The notes beneath the pieces were generated by a model. That model made no database searches. It saw nothing but the letters and a program-made list of their open reading frames with translations, and was not told the origin of the DNA. Made by a program: the position numbers and the translations under genes. A DNA stretch of 53,484 bases from Synechococcus sp. HJ21-Hayes (lineage in GTDB: Bacteria; Cyanobacteriota; Cyanobacteriia; PCC-6307; Cyanobiaceae). Shown here piece by piece: positions 7,680 to 17,217 of this stretch; position 1 is the stretch's first letter; each line of letters starts with the position of its first letter. The stretch is taken from assembly GCF_024345835.1 (NCBI RefSeq), contig NZ_JAGQBW010000019.1, forward strand, positions 1 to 53,484, given 5' to 3'.

Positions 7680-9839
7680 TTAGTCAAACCGCCGCAGGAT
7701 CGGATCGGGACGCCAGAGCGAGCCCAGCCCATGCAACAGTGCATCAGTGGTGCTCAGGCGCCGCGGCTGATGGAACCAGTGTTCGCTGCTGTAGATCAAG
7801 CCCAGCAGGGCGGCCTCGGTGTCGGCCGAGCACTCCTGGAATCGCAGCGCAAGCCGGGTGGGGCTGGCCGGCTCCACCTGGACGCGGATCGAGAGGGGAG
7901 GTTCCACCAGCTCGAGTTGTCCGGTTGTTGGCCGCAGGCCAGACCGCGGTTGCTGCAAGGTGAAGGTGGATCCCTCCTCTGAAAGGTCTGCGGTGGTTCC
8001 CCACCACTTCTGGCCAGCGACGCTGAGCGAGCCGATGCGTTGGATCGGGAAGCGATCGGTGGTGCTGCGGATGGGCTGATCCACGCACGCCAGCAGGGCG
8101 ATGGCCAGAACCCCCGCGTTGTAGAGGTTCCACGTCACCATCAGGGTTTCGCCCTCGTAGGTCGGTCGCCAGTTGCCAAGGTCTGAGGCCAGTAGAGGCA
8201 GCACATACCGCATCAGGATGGCCAGGCCGAACACCGCCAGCATCAACAGGAGCGGCCAGCTCAGGGCGAGATTGAGGCGCTGCCGTGTTGTCGTGGTGCT
8301 CTTGCTCGTCACGATGCCGCCGTAGATCCAGAACGGGTGCCTGAGGATCTGCAGCAGGCGCCGTAGCCCCGGAACACAGAGCAGCGATTCGTACACCTCA
8401 TTCCAGAACTGAAACTGGTGGTAGTTGCAAAGCCAGCTGGTCAGGCTGTGGAGCACCAGCACGAATGGCACGCCGTAGGCGACGTATTCCATCGGCGGCG
8501 CAGCGATCAACGTGAACCCGAACACCAGGCTGAGAAGGGGAAGCACGAGGTAGATCAGCCGCCACAGGGGCGTCAGTAGGCTGACCGCCAAGTTCACGTA
8601 GAAGCTGATCTGCTCAGGGTTGAGGCGGCTCCAGATCGGCAGCTCACGCGGCCTGAAGAAGATCTGGATGTTGCCCTGCATCCAGCGCAGGCGCTGGTCC
8701 AGAAAGTCGGCGAAGCTGCGTGGCACTTCGCCCATGCTCAACACCTCGTTGAGGTAGCGCACTGTCCAGCCCCGGGTTAGCAGCTTGGTGCTGGTCTGGT
8801 GGTCTTCAATCAGGCAGCTGCTCACATAGCCGCCGATCGATTCCAAGGCGCTGCGTCGCACCACATAGGAGGTGCCGCAGCAGATCACCGCGTTGGATCG
8901 ATCGCGGATCACCTGCAGATAACGGAAGAAGTAATCCAGATCGCTCGGCATGACGACCTCAAGGCCGAGATTGCGGCTGTGGAACTCCGCCTGGAAGTAG
9001 TGCTGAGGGGTTTGCACCAGGGCCATCTTCGGATCGGCGAAGAAGCCCAGCGTGCGTTCCAGGAACCCGGCAAATGGCATGAAGTCGCAGTCGAAGACGG
9101 CGATGAACTCGGCGCTGGTGTGGGCCAGGGCATGGTTGAGGTTGCCCGCCTTGTGGTGGACGTTGTCGTCGCGGCTCAGATAGTTCACGCCAAGCTCGGC
9201 TGCCAGCGCGGCAACCTCGGGCCGGTGGCCGTCATCGAGCACGGTGATCGTGCGATGGGGATAGCGGAGGTTTCTGCAGGTGAGAATCGCCCGCCGCACC
9301 AGGCGCTTAGGCTCGTTGTAGGTGGGGATCCACACATCCACCGTTGGGGCGTTGTGCTGCACCCACGGCTCCAATTGATCCGCCTGGCGGCTGCGCATGC
9401 CCGGATCGAAGCGCAGGGCGGGCAGCAGTTGCAGGCCGGTGGTGAGGAGGTAGAGCAGCTCGGTGCCGAACAGCAGCACGCTGCAGGTGAAGCTCACTGG
9501 GTGGGCGGTGTTGAGCGTGGTAGCCCGCCAGAGGAAGTAGCGCAGCGCGAATGCCACCAGCACCAGTTCGACCACCGCATAACTCCAGCGCCGCCTTGGC
9601 AGCCAGAGGGTGGCCGCCGTGGCCATCCCGGCCAGCACCACCGGTGGAAGGGCATTCCGCCACAGATCCCCAATCTGGAACTGGCGGGGTAGCACCCGCA
9701 GGCTCAGGGGGTTGAACTGCGCTCCATCCAGCCAGCCGATGTCGGAGGTGGCCAGCACCAGGGCCCCGAGCAGCAGCGCTGTGGCCACCACCAGGAACGC
9801 CCAGGCGCCGGGGCTCACCCGGCGGGTACCCCCGCTCAC
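7680..9839 (-). CDS. bcsA: Cellulose synthase-like processive glycosyltransferase (BcsA type)
   Basis: A 719-residue membrane glycosyltransferase of family GT2. N-terminal membrane helices (to about residue 145) precede a cytoplasmic catalytic domain with TYNEP (173-177), DDGHR (202), DCD (250-252), a CGTSYVVRR acceptor-site segment, IEDH (344-347) and QRLRW (382-386), the processive-synthase signature. More membrane helices follow (about 400-580), then a PilZ-like C-terminal domain (RIGSLSVAGQKWWG, DLSEEGSTF), which in this family binds cyclic di-GMP. I prefer GTG at 9839, which overlaps the HlyD stop (GTGA); an ATG at 9875 would add twelve residues. It forms an operon with the HlyD gene and probably makes a cellulose-like polymer. 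Confidence 0.9.
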   Translation of the reverse strand: MSGGTRRVSPGAWAFLVVATALLLGALVLATSDIGWLDGAQFNPLSLRVLPRQFQIGDLWRNALPPVVLAGMATAATLWLPRRRWSYAVVELVLVAFALRYFLWRATTLNTAHPVSFTCSVLLFGTELLYLLTTGLQLLPALRFDPGMRSRQADQLEPWVQHNAPTVDVWIPTYNEPKRLVRRAILTCRNLRYPHRTITVLDDGHRPEVAALAAELGVNYLSRDDNVHHKAGNLNHALAHTSAEFIAVFDCDFMPFAGFLERTLGFFADPKMALVQTPQHYFQAEFHSRNLGLEVVMPSDLDYFFRYLQVIRDRSNAVICCGTSYVVRRSALESIGGYVSSCLIEDHQTSTKLLTRGWTVRYLNEVLSMGEVPRSFADFLDQRLRWMQGNIQIFFRPRELPIWSRLNPEQISFYVNLAVSLLTPLWRLIYLVLPLLSLVFGFTLIAAPPMEYVAYGVPFVLVLHSLTSWLCNYHQFQFWNEVYESLLCVPGLRRLLQILRHPFWIYGGIVTSKSTTTTRQRLNLALSWPLLLMLAVFGLAILMRYVLPLLASDLGNWRPTYEGETLMVTWNLYNAGVLAIALLACVDQPIRSTTDRFPIQRIGSLSVAGQKWWGTTADLSEEGSTFTLQQPRSGLRPTTGQLELVEPPLSIRVQVEPASPTRLALRFQECSADTEAALLGLIYSSEHWFHQPRRLSTTDALLHGLGSLWRPDPILRRFD

Positions 9840-11068
9840 TGGAAGATCACCCGGGCGGAGTAGCCCACAAAGCACAGCTTGCGCGGCGGTGCCGGAACAT
9901 CGTTGTCGATCCGCACCCTCACCCGGCTTTCGCGGGCCAGATTGATCGGCAGCGGGGCGGGGTCGTCGTTCTGGCTCGAGAGACGGCCCACTCCTGAACG
10001 GATCAGATCCACCTGGCCGCGCAGATCCAGCTCTTCGCCGATCAGGTCAATGCGGGCGCGGCTGCCGATCCGCAAGCGCCTGAGATCCCGTTCCGACACA
10101 TAGGTGGTGACCCAGCGGCTGGAGCAGTTCACCAGGCGCAGCAACGGTTGCTGGGGACGCAGCGAATCGCCTCGCCGCGCCTGGACCTGCCACACCACGG
10201 CCGGACCGGGCGCCTCGATCCAGACGGTGCTCTGTTTACGGAACAGGCTCTCGGCCGTCTTGAGCTGGGCCTGCAACCCCGTTACCCGGCGCTGGGCGCC
10301 GACCCGTTCGCCCTCGAGCTGGGCCAGTTTCAGGCGCACCTCCTGCAGACGCGGTAGCGGATCCGTGCCACCGCGGGTGCGCTCGAGGTTGAGATTGCGA
10401 TCCGCCGCCTGCAGCCGGTTGATCTGGGCGCGGATTTTGGCCTCAATCGCCAGCCCCTGCTGCCGTTCCGACTCCAGGGTTGTCCGAGCCCGGTCGACCA
10501 CGTTGGCTGCAACCGCCCCTGCCCGAAACAGTTCTTCCTGGCGCTTCAGGTTTCGTTCGCTGAATGCCAGTTCCTGCCGCTCGCGAGCCAGGTCCGCCCG
10601 AAGCTGGTCGAGGTCATTGCTGGTCCGCGCCGTTTCCAGGCGGCGTTGGTCGTCTGCATCCTGACGGAACTCCGTAGCCAGTCTGCGCTGCAGCGCCAAT
10701 TGCTGGTCCACTTGCTCCAGCCTGGCCTGGGCCGTGGTGAAGGCCGTACGCACCTGCAGCACGTCGCCATTACTGGCTCTGGGATTCTCCACCAGGGCCA
10801 GGGGTTCGCCAGCCCGCACAGCCTCTCCGGCTCCCACCTTCAGATCCATCAACTGACCGCTGATGGGACTGGCCAGTTCGATGAAATCTGCATCCACCAC
10901 CGCATCACGGGAACGGGTGGTGAGCACGTGCATCACGACGCCCACGGCCGCCAACAGCAAGCACCCCCCCAGACCAATCACCAGGGCATTGGCCCTGGAG
11001 CTGCGCTGCGGCGGTGGATCATTGGGCAACGGGCCCTGGTCTGCCGCAGGGGGCTGGACGAAAGGCAT
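9836..11068 (-). CDS. HlyD-family membrane fusion protein
   Basis: 410 residues: a cytoplasmic Pro-rich start, one membrane helix (about 28-50, ALVIGLGGCLLLAAVGVVM), a first lipoyl half (DADFIELASPISGQLMDLKV), a long coiled-coil hairpin (about 110-290, rich in Arg/Glu/Gln), a second lipoyl half (STVWIEAPGPAVVWQV) and a beta-barrel region. It should span the periplasm as the adaptor of an export machine. It is the first gene of a leftward pair and overlaps the cellulose synthase gene by four bases. The pairing suggests that the polymer is exported through an HlyD-containing path with a TolC-like channel encoded elsewhere. Confidence 0.87.
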   Translation of the reverse strand: MPFVQPPAADQGPLPNDPPPQRSSRANALVIGLGGCLLLAAVGVVMHVLTTRSRDAVVDADFIELASPISGQLMDLKVGAGEAVRAGEPLALVENPRASNGDVLQVRTAFTTAQARLEQVDQQLALQRRLATEFRQDADDQRRLETARTSNDLDQLRADLARERQELAFSERNLKRQEELFRAGAVAANVVDRARTTLESERQQGLAIEAKIRAQINRLQAADRNLNLERTRGGTDPLPRLQEVRLKLAQLEGERVGAQRRVTGLQAQLKTAESLFRKQSTVWIEAPGPAVVWQVQARRGDSLRPQQPLLRLVNCSSRWVTTYVSERDLRRLRIGSRARIDLIGEELDLRGQVDLIRSGVGRLSSQNDDPAPLPINLARESRVRVRIDNDVPAPPRKLCFVGYSARVIFQ

Positions 11069-11250
11069 GGGGTCAATGGCCGTAGCGCACGTTCAGGACG
11101 CCATCACAGACTGAATCCTGCCAGGGCTGAACGGCATTGATACGGCTGCTGGTCCATGGCCGACAGGGTGCCTGCTCTAAGCCCTTCTGTCAGCCTATGG
11201 AGCGGATCAGGGGAGGGACTGCCAATGCAGCGGCCCCATGCAGTGAACCG

Positions 11251-11346
11251 ATGAACCCCGAGCAAATTCAGAGCATTGCCGTGCTGTCCCTGGCGATGGT
11301 GCCGGTAGCCGTGCTCTGGTGGATCTGGATTCGGATGCTGCGCTGA
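11251..11346 (+). CDS. 31-residue single-pass membrane peptide
   Basis: ATG at 11251 opens a 31-codon frame: a short polar start (MNPEQIQS), one hydrophobic helix (IAVLSLAMVPVAVLWWIWI) and a basic end (RMLR). This is the pattern of genuine small membrane proteins with the positive end inside. There is no recognised family. It sits between the leftward HlyD gene and a leftward relic, so it has its own transcription if it is real. Confidence 0.4.
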   Translation: MNPEQIQSIAVLSLAMVPVAVLWWIWIRMLR

Positions 11347-11553
11347 TCCGCGCCATATCACTGGGAGGCGGGGCCAGAGACTCCGGAAGCTCGGCCGAGA
11401 CATTGGTTCACGCCTACGACCCTCGAAGGCCAGCCTTCGTGGTGAGATCCACAGCAAGTTCCCCAGCCCTGCGCGCGACTACATCTCAGATGGGCCTATT
11501 GACGTTCTAGCTTGTTGTTGTTTAGCGATGGCTGTCGCCAATCCGTCAATAGA

Positions 11554-11780
11554 TTATAGGCTCACTTGGTCGATCATGAAAGTCAAGCAAGAAGAGTCGT
11601 TCTGTTGACGATCCAGGGGGATGGATGCGGTGATGTCGTAGAAGCGGCCAAGCTCCAGTTTCTCTCGATGCGCTAGCGCAAGCACCATCACCCACCAGAT
11701 CGGAGTGAATGGCAGCGGGCAATCCAGAAGCACAAGTGCGGGTAACGCCGCTGCAGGCGATAGGCCCCCTCGCTAGTCAT
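11554..11780 (-). pseudogene. Frameshifted small gene or relic
   Basis: On the minus strand ATG at 11780 begins MTSEGAYRLQRRYPHLCFWI and stops after 30 codons. A second frame across the same place continues WWVMVLALAHREKLELGRFY and ends at TAA (11554). Both halves look coding and together would make a protein of about 75 residues, so a frameshift has probably split it. The family is not recognised. No other gene is visible between 11347 and 11875. Confidence 0.3.
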
Positions 11781-11875
11781 GGTGCCATGGCCTGCCAGAC
11801 CCTGTGAGCGGCAGACTTCCACACAAAGGCGCAACGCCTGCGGCATGTTGACCATGAACTGGTTACTGCAAAGCC

Positions 11876-14119
11876 GTGTCCAGGGCGACCGCCACCACCC
11901 CCACGTCTGATCAGGCCCATGAGGTGCTTGCCGGTTCGGTGGAGCGCGTCACCTTTCACAATCCTGGCAATGGCTTCTGCGTCCTGCGGATCAAGGCCCG
12001 CGGCCATCGCGAGCTGGTCACCGTCATCGGCCATGCCGCTGAGATCAGCGCCGGCGAATGGATCACCGTCTCCGGTCACTGGCACAACGACCGCGAGCAC
12101 GGCTTGCAGTTCAAAGCTGCCTTTCTGCGGGCTTCAGCGCCCACAACAGCCGAGGGCATCGAGAAGTACCTCGGCTCGGGCATGATCCGCGGCATCGGTC
12201 CGATCTATGCCGCCAAGTTGGTCGGCGCCTTCGGGGCGGAGGTGTTCGAGGTGATCGAGCAGGCCCCCGAGCGTCTGCTCGAGGTGCCGGGCATCGGCAA
12301 GGTGCGCGCCGGCCGTATCGCCCAGGCCTGGGCGGATCAGAAGGTGGTGCGCGAGATCATGGTCTTCCTGCACAGCCATGGCGTCGGCACGGCGCGGGCG
12401 GTGCGGATCTTCAAGACCTACGGCAACGACGCCGTGCAGGTGATGGCGGAGAACCCCTATCGCCTGGCGCGCGACATCCGCGGCATCGGCTTTCGCACCG
12501 CTGATGCCATTGCCAGCCGCCTCGGGATCACAGCCGATGCACCGATTCGCCTACGCGCCGGTCTCCAGTACGCGCTGCTTGAGGCCACCAACAGCGGCCA
12601 CTGCGGTCTACCCACCGCCGAGCTGCTGGATCTGGCCGCTGTGCTGCTCACCCGTGAGGAGGCCGGCGGCACGGTCATCGCTCCGCAGCTGGTGCAGCTC
12701 GAGGCGGCCCTGGCGAGCGAACTGTCCGAGGCTGCATTGGTGGCGGACCAGCTCGCGGGGCAACCGGCGATCTTTCTCAGCCATCTGCACCGCGGTGAGG
12801 CGAGCATCGCTGAATCCCTGCGGGCCCTGGCTGAGGGGCAGCCACCCTGGCAGCGCAGTGACCTGGGGGCCATCGATCCCGCTAGGGCGATCCCCTGGGT
12901 GGAGCAGCGCCTGGCACTCACCCTGGCTGACAGCCAGCGGGAGGCTGTGGAGCAGGCCCTGAGCAGCAAGGTGCTGGTGATCACCGGTGGGCCCGGCGTG
13001 GGCAAGACCACCCTGATCAACGCCATCCTCCAGATCCTGGCCGCACGCCGACTGCGCATCCTGCTCTGCGCTCCCACCGGTCGGGCCGCCAAGCGCATCA
13101 GCGAAACCACAGGGCTCGAGGCCTCCACGATCCATCGCCTGCTGGAGTTCGATCCCACCGCCCATGGCTTCCGGCGTTGCGCAGATCTGCCACTGGAGTG
13201 CGATCTGCTGGTGGTGGATGAAACCTCGATGGTGGATGTGCCGTTGATGGCCTCCCTCCTGGAGGCCCTGCCCGAATCCACGGCGCTGCTGTTGGTGGGC
13301 GATGTGGATCAGCTGCCTTCCGTTGGCCCGGGTCAGGTGCTGAGCGACCTGATCACCAGTGGTGCACTGCCGGTGGCCCGGCTCACGCAGGTGTTTCGTC
13401 AGGCCGCAGCCAGTCGCATCATCACCACAGCCCACGCCGTGAATCAGGGGCGCATCCCCGATCTGCGGGCCCCTGCTGATCCGGATGGCTGCGACTTCTT
13501 CTACGCGCCGGCGGAGACAGCCGAGCAGGCCGTTGCCGTGATCCTGAAGCTGGTGAGCGAGCGGATCCCGCAGCGCTTTGGCTTGGATCCGATTCAGCAG
13601 GTGCAGGTGCTCTGTCCGATGGCCCGCGGTGGTTGCGGCAGCCGTGCCCTGAATGTGGAGCTACAACAACGGCTCAACCCCGATCCGCCCGAGCAGGTGG
13701 AGCGTTTCGGCTGGCGCTTCGCGCCGGGCGACAAGGTGATGCAGATCGCCAACGACTACGAGAAGGAGGTGTTCAATGGTGATCTGGGTACGGTGGACTC
13801 GATCGACCCCGACGCCAGTGAGCTCGGCGTTCTCTTTGACGGACGCAGCGTGATCTACGGCTGGGCCGAACTCGACAACCTCGTACCCGCCTACGCCTGC
13901 ACGATTCACAAGAGCCAGGGCAGTGAGTATCCCGCCGTGGTGATTCCGCTGCTCACGCAGCACTACGCGATGTTGCAGCGCAACCTCGTCTATACCGGCA
14001 TCACCCGTGGCAAGAGGCTTGTGGTGCTGGTGGGGCAGCGCAAAGCCCTGGCGATGGCGGTGAACAACCACCGCGGCAACAGCCGTCACACCAGGCTACG
14101 GGGGTTGCTCAATCCCTGA
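11876..14119 (+). CDS. recD2: RecD2-like SF1B DNA helicase
   Basis: 747 residues starting at GTG. The N-terminal OB-like domain (about 15-95) is followed by helix-hairpin-helix motifs (GIGPIYAAKLVGAFG; VPGIGKVRAGRI), which RecD2 has and RecD of RecBCD lacks. Helicase motifs are complete: Walker A GGPGVGKTT (from residue 371), motif Ia CAPTGRAAKR, Walker B VVDETSMVD, motif III LLVGDVDQLPSVGPG, motif IV QVFRQ, and motifs V/VI ACTIHKSQGSEYPAV and YTGITRGK. RecD2 proteins are 5'-3' DNA helicases implicated in DNA repair. The gene is in a normal chromosomal composition and has no obvious operon partner. Confidence 0.9.
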   Translation: MSRATATTPTSDQAHEVLAGSVERVTFHNPGNGFCVLRIKARGHRELVTVIGHAAEISAGEWITVSGHWHNDREHGLQFKAAFLRASAPTTAEGIEKYLGSGMIRGIGPIYAAKLVGAFGAEVFEVIEQAPERLLEVPGIGKVRAGRIAQAWADQKVVREIMVFLHSHGVGTARAVRIFKTYGNDAVQVMAENPYRLARDIRGIGFRTADAIASRLGITADAPIRLRAGLQYALLEATNSGHCGLPTAELLDLAAVLLTREEAGGTVIAPQLVQLEAALASELSEAALVADQLAGQPAIFLSHLHRGEASIAESLRALAEGQPPWQRSDLGAIDPARAIPWVEQRLALTLADSQREAVEQALSSKVLVITGGPGVGKTTLINAILQILAARRLRILLCAPTGRAAKRISETTGLEASTIHRLLEFDPTAHGFRRCADLPLECDLLVVDETSMVDVPLMASLLEALPESTALLLVGDVDQLPSVGPGQVLSDLITSGALPVARLTQVFRQAAASRIITTAHAVNQGRIPDLRAPADPDGCDFFYAPAETAEQAVAVILKLVSERIPQRFGLDPIQQVQVLCPMARGGCGSRALNVELQQRLNPDPPEQVERFGWRFAPGDKVMQIANDYEKEVFNGDLGTVDSIDPDASELGVLFDGRSVIYGWAELDNLVPAYACTIHKSQGSEYPAVVIPLLTQHYAMLQRNLVYTGITRGKRLVVLVGQRKALAMAVNNHRGNSRHTRLRGLLNP

Positions 14120-14589
14120 TCACTCCCATCAACTTGGTCAGTGGTGGCCACAGCTCAGGACACGCCAGAGGAACGGCCAGCGTGGAACCGCACGACCAGC
14201 CGCCACATCACACAAGGCATCAGGGGCTACAGCAAGGGATGGCTTCTGTAGTCATGGCTACCAGAAAGTGGTCAGTCCGTTGCATACGGTTGGCGCAACA
14301 AGACCGGGTTGATGAGCGGCGCATTGAGCATGTCCCACAGGCCTTCATCCACGCTCCGCTGCGGGTGGTCTGATCAGGCAATCCAGCCCCTTATCCACTA
14401 CCGGCAAGCCACTGCAAAAGGCGAGGCAGCAACAGTGACTCGCGCCGTCCAGATCTCTCCTGGTGGGATGGTGTCCTACAGAATCATCAACTGGTAAGCC
14501 TGCGCTGCCCGGGGCCCGGGGGGCCGCGGTCACCGCCCCGATCAGGGGTGTGTCGCAAGCCGGATGCAGCCAGCCGCTGAGGCAGAGGC
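14120..14589. other. Gene-poor stretch with one coding-like fragment
   Basis: 470 bases between the recD2-like gene and the leftward ATP-grasp gene. On the minus strand 14272-14373 reads DEGLWDMLNAPLINPVLL between two stops, which looks coding but has no start and no family I recognise. Nothing else is supportable. Confidence 0.3.
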
Positions 14590-15525
14590 TCAAACGGTGA
14601 GAGCTGCAGGGAATCCTGCCGGCTGATGGTGTTGATCGATGCGCGAGCAACAGTGTTCCAGGATTTCCTGAGCCACATTCAGGCCCGTGGCCTGCTCAAA
14701 ACCAGCGAAACCGGGGGCGCTGTTCACTTCACACACGCTGTAGCCCTCGCCATCAAACAGCAGATCCACCCCAGCGATCTCCAGATTCACCGCGGCTGCA
14801 CTGGCCAGTGCCAAGTCCTCGATGGCGCTGTTGAGGGGGAACGGCTCACCATCGCCGCCGCGGCTGATGTTGGCCTTGAAACTGCCATCGGTGCTGCGGC
14901 GACGCATCGCACCAAGCACGCGGCCGCCCACCACCCAGACCCGCAGATCTTCTCCGGGGCGGGTAGCGATGTATTCCTGCAGGATCAAAGGTTGCGTGCG
15001 ATCAAGGCTGGAGACGAGCTCCATCAGATCGCGGAAGCTGCCTGGATCACGGCTGAGGTAAATCCCCTCGCCGTAGGAGCCCACCAGCAACTTGACCACA
15101 CAGGGAAAACCGATCTGGGCCGCTACGAGCTGCGGGTCTACGGGGAAACGCACCAACATCGTGCGCGGGATCGGCAGGTTGCGCTGGGCCAGGAGCTGAT
15201 GGGAATAGAGCTTGTCTTTAACCGCCTCAATCGCAGAGCTGGGGTTGATCACTGGTACCCCCAGGTGCTCCAGCTGCCGCAGGATCGCCAGTGAGAAATA
15301 GTCCGTTCCACTGCCGGTGCGCGGCAACAAACCATCAGGCAGCTCCACTTCAGCTCCGCAGCGGCGGATCGAGCGGCGCCCACAGCGACTCACCACCAGA
15401 TCGATCTCCTGTGGTGCCACAGCCTCGAGCTGAATGCCGAGCGCTCTGGCCTCGTCCCGCAGCCGCGCTGATTCGTAGGGCTCCACCAGGCCGGAGGGCG
15501 GCTTCTGCAGGATCCAGAGAGGCAT
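14590..15525 (-). CDS. RimK-like ATP-grasp ligase
   Basis: 311 residues with the RimK/glutamate ligase arrangement of the ATP-grasp fold: an N-terminal Rossmann-like domain (to about 95), a VINPSSAIEAVKDKLYSHQL segment (family: N...ai...rDK..t.q.L), the ATP loop FPCVVKLLVGSYGEGIYL, LILQEYI for adenine contact, DLRVWVVGGRVLGAMRR, and metal residues in VNLEIAGVDLLFD and VCEVNSAPGF. These enzymes add an amino acid, often glutamate, to a protein or small-molecule carboxylate. The substrate is unknown. It is transcribed divergently from the DUF4912 gene. Confidence 0.85.
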   Translation of the reverse strand: MPLWILQKPPSGLVEPYESARLRDEARALGIQLEAVAPQEIDLVVSRCGRRSIRRCGAEVELPDGLLPRTGSGTDYFSLAILRQLEHLGVPVINPSSAIEAVKDKLYSHQLLAQRNLPIPRTMLVRFPVDPQLVAAQIGFPCVVKLLVGSYGEGIYLSRDPGSFRDLMELVSSLDRTQPLILQEYIATRPGEDLRVWVVGGRVLGAMRRRSTDGSFKANISRGGDGEPFPLNSAIEDLALASAAAVNLEIAGVDLLFDGEGYSVCEVNSAPGFAGFEQATGLNVAQEILEHCCSRIDQHHQPAGFPAALTV

Positions 15526-15741
15526 GGTGGCTGGTTCAGAGGCTCAGCCTGGCCTGCGTCGCGAGCGGAAAAGAGCGCTGCAGAACACAGCCGCACTCGT
15601 GCTGCGCACTGGCCAAACAGCCACCCCCGCTGCTAGGTGCCAGACAGGCCGAGACCACAGTGACAGCAGTGATCCCCAAGCCCTGACAGATGCCTCAAGC
15701 GGCGCCGCTCCCGGGCGATTATCAACCGACTGACGCAGTGC

Positions 15742-16797
15742 TTGGAGATGGCCGCTTCCGGAGTAGAGATGGGCGGCGGCGGCCTCTCCAATCTCGGCAG
15801 CTGGACCCTTGCCCAACTGCGTGATCTGGGCAAGCGGATCGGGCTGGGTGGCTACAGCCGCATGGATCAAACCGGGCTGCACACCGCTCCATCCGCCTCG
15901 GCGCAACAGGCTGGCTCTGGCGTTCCTGAGCTTGCCAGCCACATCACCTTCCTGCCGCGGGATCCTCAGTGGGCTTTCGTGTTCTGGGAGATCAGCACCA
16001 GCGATCAAGAGCGCGCCGCAGCGGCGGGCGGCACGCAGCTGGCGTTGCGGGTGGCGGATGTCACCGGGTTGCCCCTGGGCGCCGTGCATGCCAATTCCCT
16101 GCAGGAGCTGATGGTGGCAGCGGGAGCACGGGAGTGGCATCTGCCGATGCCGCTGAGCGATCGCGATTACCGCGTGGAACTGGGGTATCGCACCAAGAGC
16201 GGCGGTTGGTTCTCCCTCGCTACCTCGTCGGTGGCGCGGATGCCGGCGCAGGAGCCCACGGCCGTGGTGGCTGATGCCTTTGTGCCCTTCTCGCTGGAGG
16301 CGCCGATCGCGGCGATGCCTGTACCTGTGAGCAGGGGCGGCGTGGAGCATGAGCGGATGTATCAGCTCTCGAGCGCCACCAGCGCTGGACGCAGCCGCCG
16401 CGTCGGCTCCGAGGTGCTGCATGAGTGGAATCAGGATTCGGCCCGCAGCACTGGGCCGAACGACTCCGGCGCCGGTCTATGGGCCAGCGGCCGCAGTGAA
16501 TCTGGGAGCGGCATGGTGAGGCCGCGTTCCTTCTGGCTGGTGGCCGATGCCGAGCTGATCGTCTACGGCGCCACAGAACCCACGGCCAGCCTCTCGATCG
16601 GTGATCAGCCGATCCCGCTGGAGGCCGATGGCACGTTCCGCCTGCATGTGCCCTTCCGTGATGGAGAACAGCTCTATCCGATCCGTGCGGTGGCGGCTGA
16701 TGGAGAGCAGGAGCGCTCGATTCGCCTGGAGTTTGAGCGGCGCACACCTGAAGCACGGGTGAACCGCAAGGAGGACGCCATGCTCGAGTGGTTCTGA
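15742..16797 (+). CDS. DUF4912 family protein
   Basis: 351 residues, typical of cyanobacterial DUF4912 proteins. A short N-terminal helix (WTLAQLRDLGKRIGLGGYSR) precedes the conserved ELASHITFLPRDPQWAFVFW and a WEI segment, then YRVELGYRTKSGGWFSLATS. The middle contains a Gly/Ser-rich LWASGRSESGSG stretch and a second beta domain (RSFWLVADAELIVYGATEP, LEADGTFRLHVPFRDG). These proteins may bind carbohydrate or act at the cell surface, but no activity is established. The frame opens at TTG 15742; ATG at 15748 is the likely start. A relic of a second copy lies at 721-813. Confidence 0.85.
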   Translation: MEMAASGVEMGGGGLSNLGSWTLAQLRDLGKRIGLGGYSRMDQTGLHTAPSASAQQAGSGVPELASHITFLPRDPQWAFVFWEISTSDQERAAAAGGTQLALRVADVTGLPLGAVHANSLQELMVAAGAREWHLPMPLSDRDYRVELGYRTKSGGWFSLATSSVARMPAQEPTAVVADAFVPFSLEAPIAAMPVPVSRGGVEHERMYQLSSATSAGRSRRVGSEVLHEWNQDSARSTGPNDSGAGLWASGRSESGSGMVRPRSFWLVADAELIVYGATEPTASLSIGDQPIPLEADGTFRLHVPFRDGEQLYPIRAVAADGEQERSIRLEFERRTPEARVNRKEDAMLEWF

Positions 16798-17070
16798 TTC
16801 CAGGCCCTCAGCTCCTCATCGCTGGTGTAGCGATCTACGCCCTGAAGGCACTGCGCTGCCATGGCCAACGAGGGCGCCAAGTGAGCCTCGTGTCGGTCCC
16901 GATTTCCGCATTGGACACCGACATCTGACCTAGCCGATTGCCAAGATCAGGCTCAACAGACAGAGGCTTCCTCTGGTGCTCCTGCTCGAACTGAGCGAGG
17001 GTCAATCTGCTGAACATCGAATCGTTCATCTCAACACGTAAGAGAACCAGCACGTTCGCTTCGGGGCAGA

Positions 17071-17217
17071 TCAGAGCTGCTGAGCATTCACCCACTGGGT
17101 GGCAGCCTTCTGCACCTTGCCTTTGCACGTCACTTCGCACGTTGTACAGATCTTGACCTTTGCTCTGGCTGTCTCGCTAGTTTCGCTGGGTGGCTCTTCT
17201 GGCTTAAGCCGCATCAT
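17071..17217 (-). CDS. 48-residue cysteine-containing small protein
   Basis: ATG at 17217 opens MMRLKPEEPPSETSETARAK followed by a CTTCEVTC motif and a basic helical tail ending in WVNAQQL. The spacing CxxCxxxC could bind metal. The start overlaps the stop of the upstream small membrane-protein gene by 14 bases on the same strand, so coupled translation is likely. Not recognised as a family. The Cys-rich end contrasts with meaningless frames on the other strand, which supports it as a real gene. Confidence 0.48.
   Translation of the reverse strand: MMRLKPEEPPSETSETARAKVKICTTCEVTCKGKVQKAATQWVNAQQL

Noticed and set aside
7660-7680. GGTTCGATCC, resembling a tRNA T-loop
   Set aside because: The flanking bases cannot form a T-stem or acceptor stem and there is no anticodon arm upstream; it lies at the end of a short coding-like frame.
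8799-9692. Long plus-strand reading frame opposite the cellulose synthase gene
   Set aside because: It is the antisense shadow of the catalytic domain; the minus strand carries all GT2 motifs.
12457-13435. Minus-strand reading frames of about 275 codons opposite the RecD2 gene
   Set aside because: Arg/Ser-rich or Gln/Gly-rich shadow translations without any domain; the plus strand has the complete set of helicase motifs.
16835-17140. Minus-strand frame including MNDSMFSRLTLAQFEQEHQR
   Set aside because: The middle looks protein-like, but the frame's ends do not, and it overlaps the better-supported cysteine-containing small gene; insufficient to call a gene.
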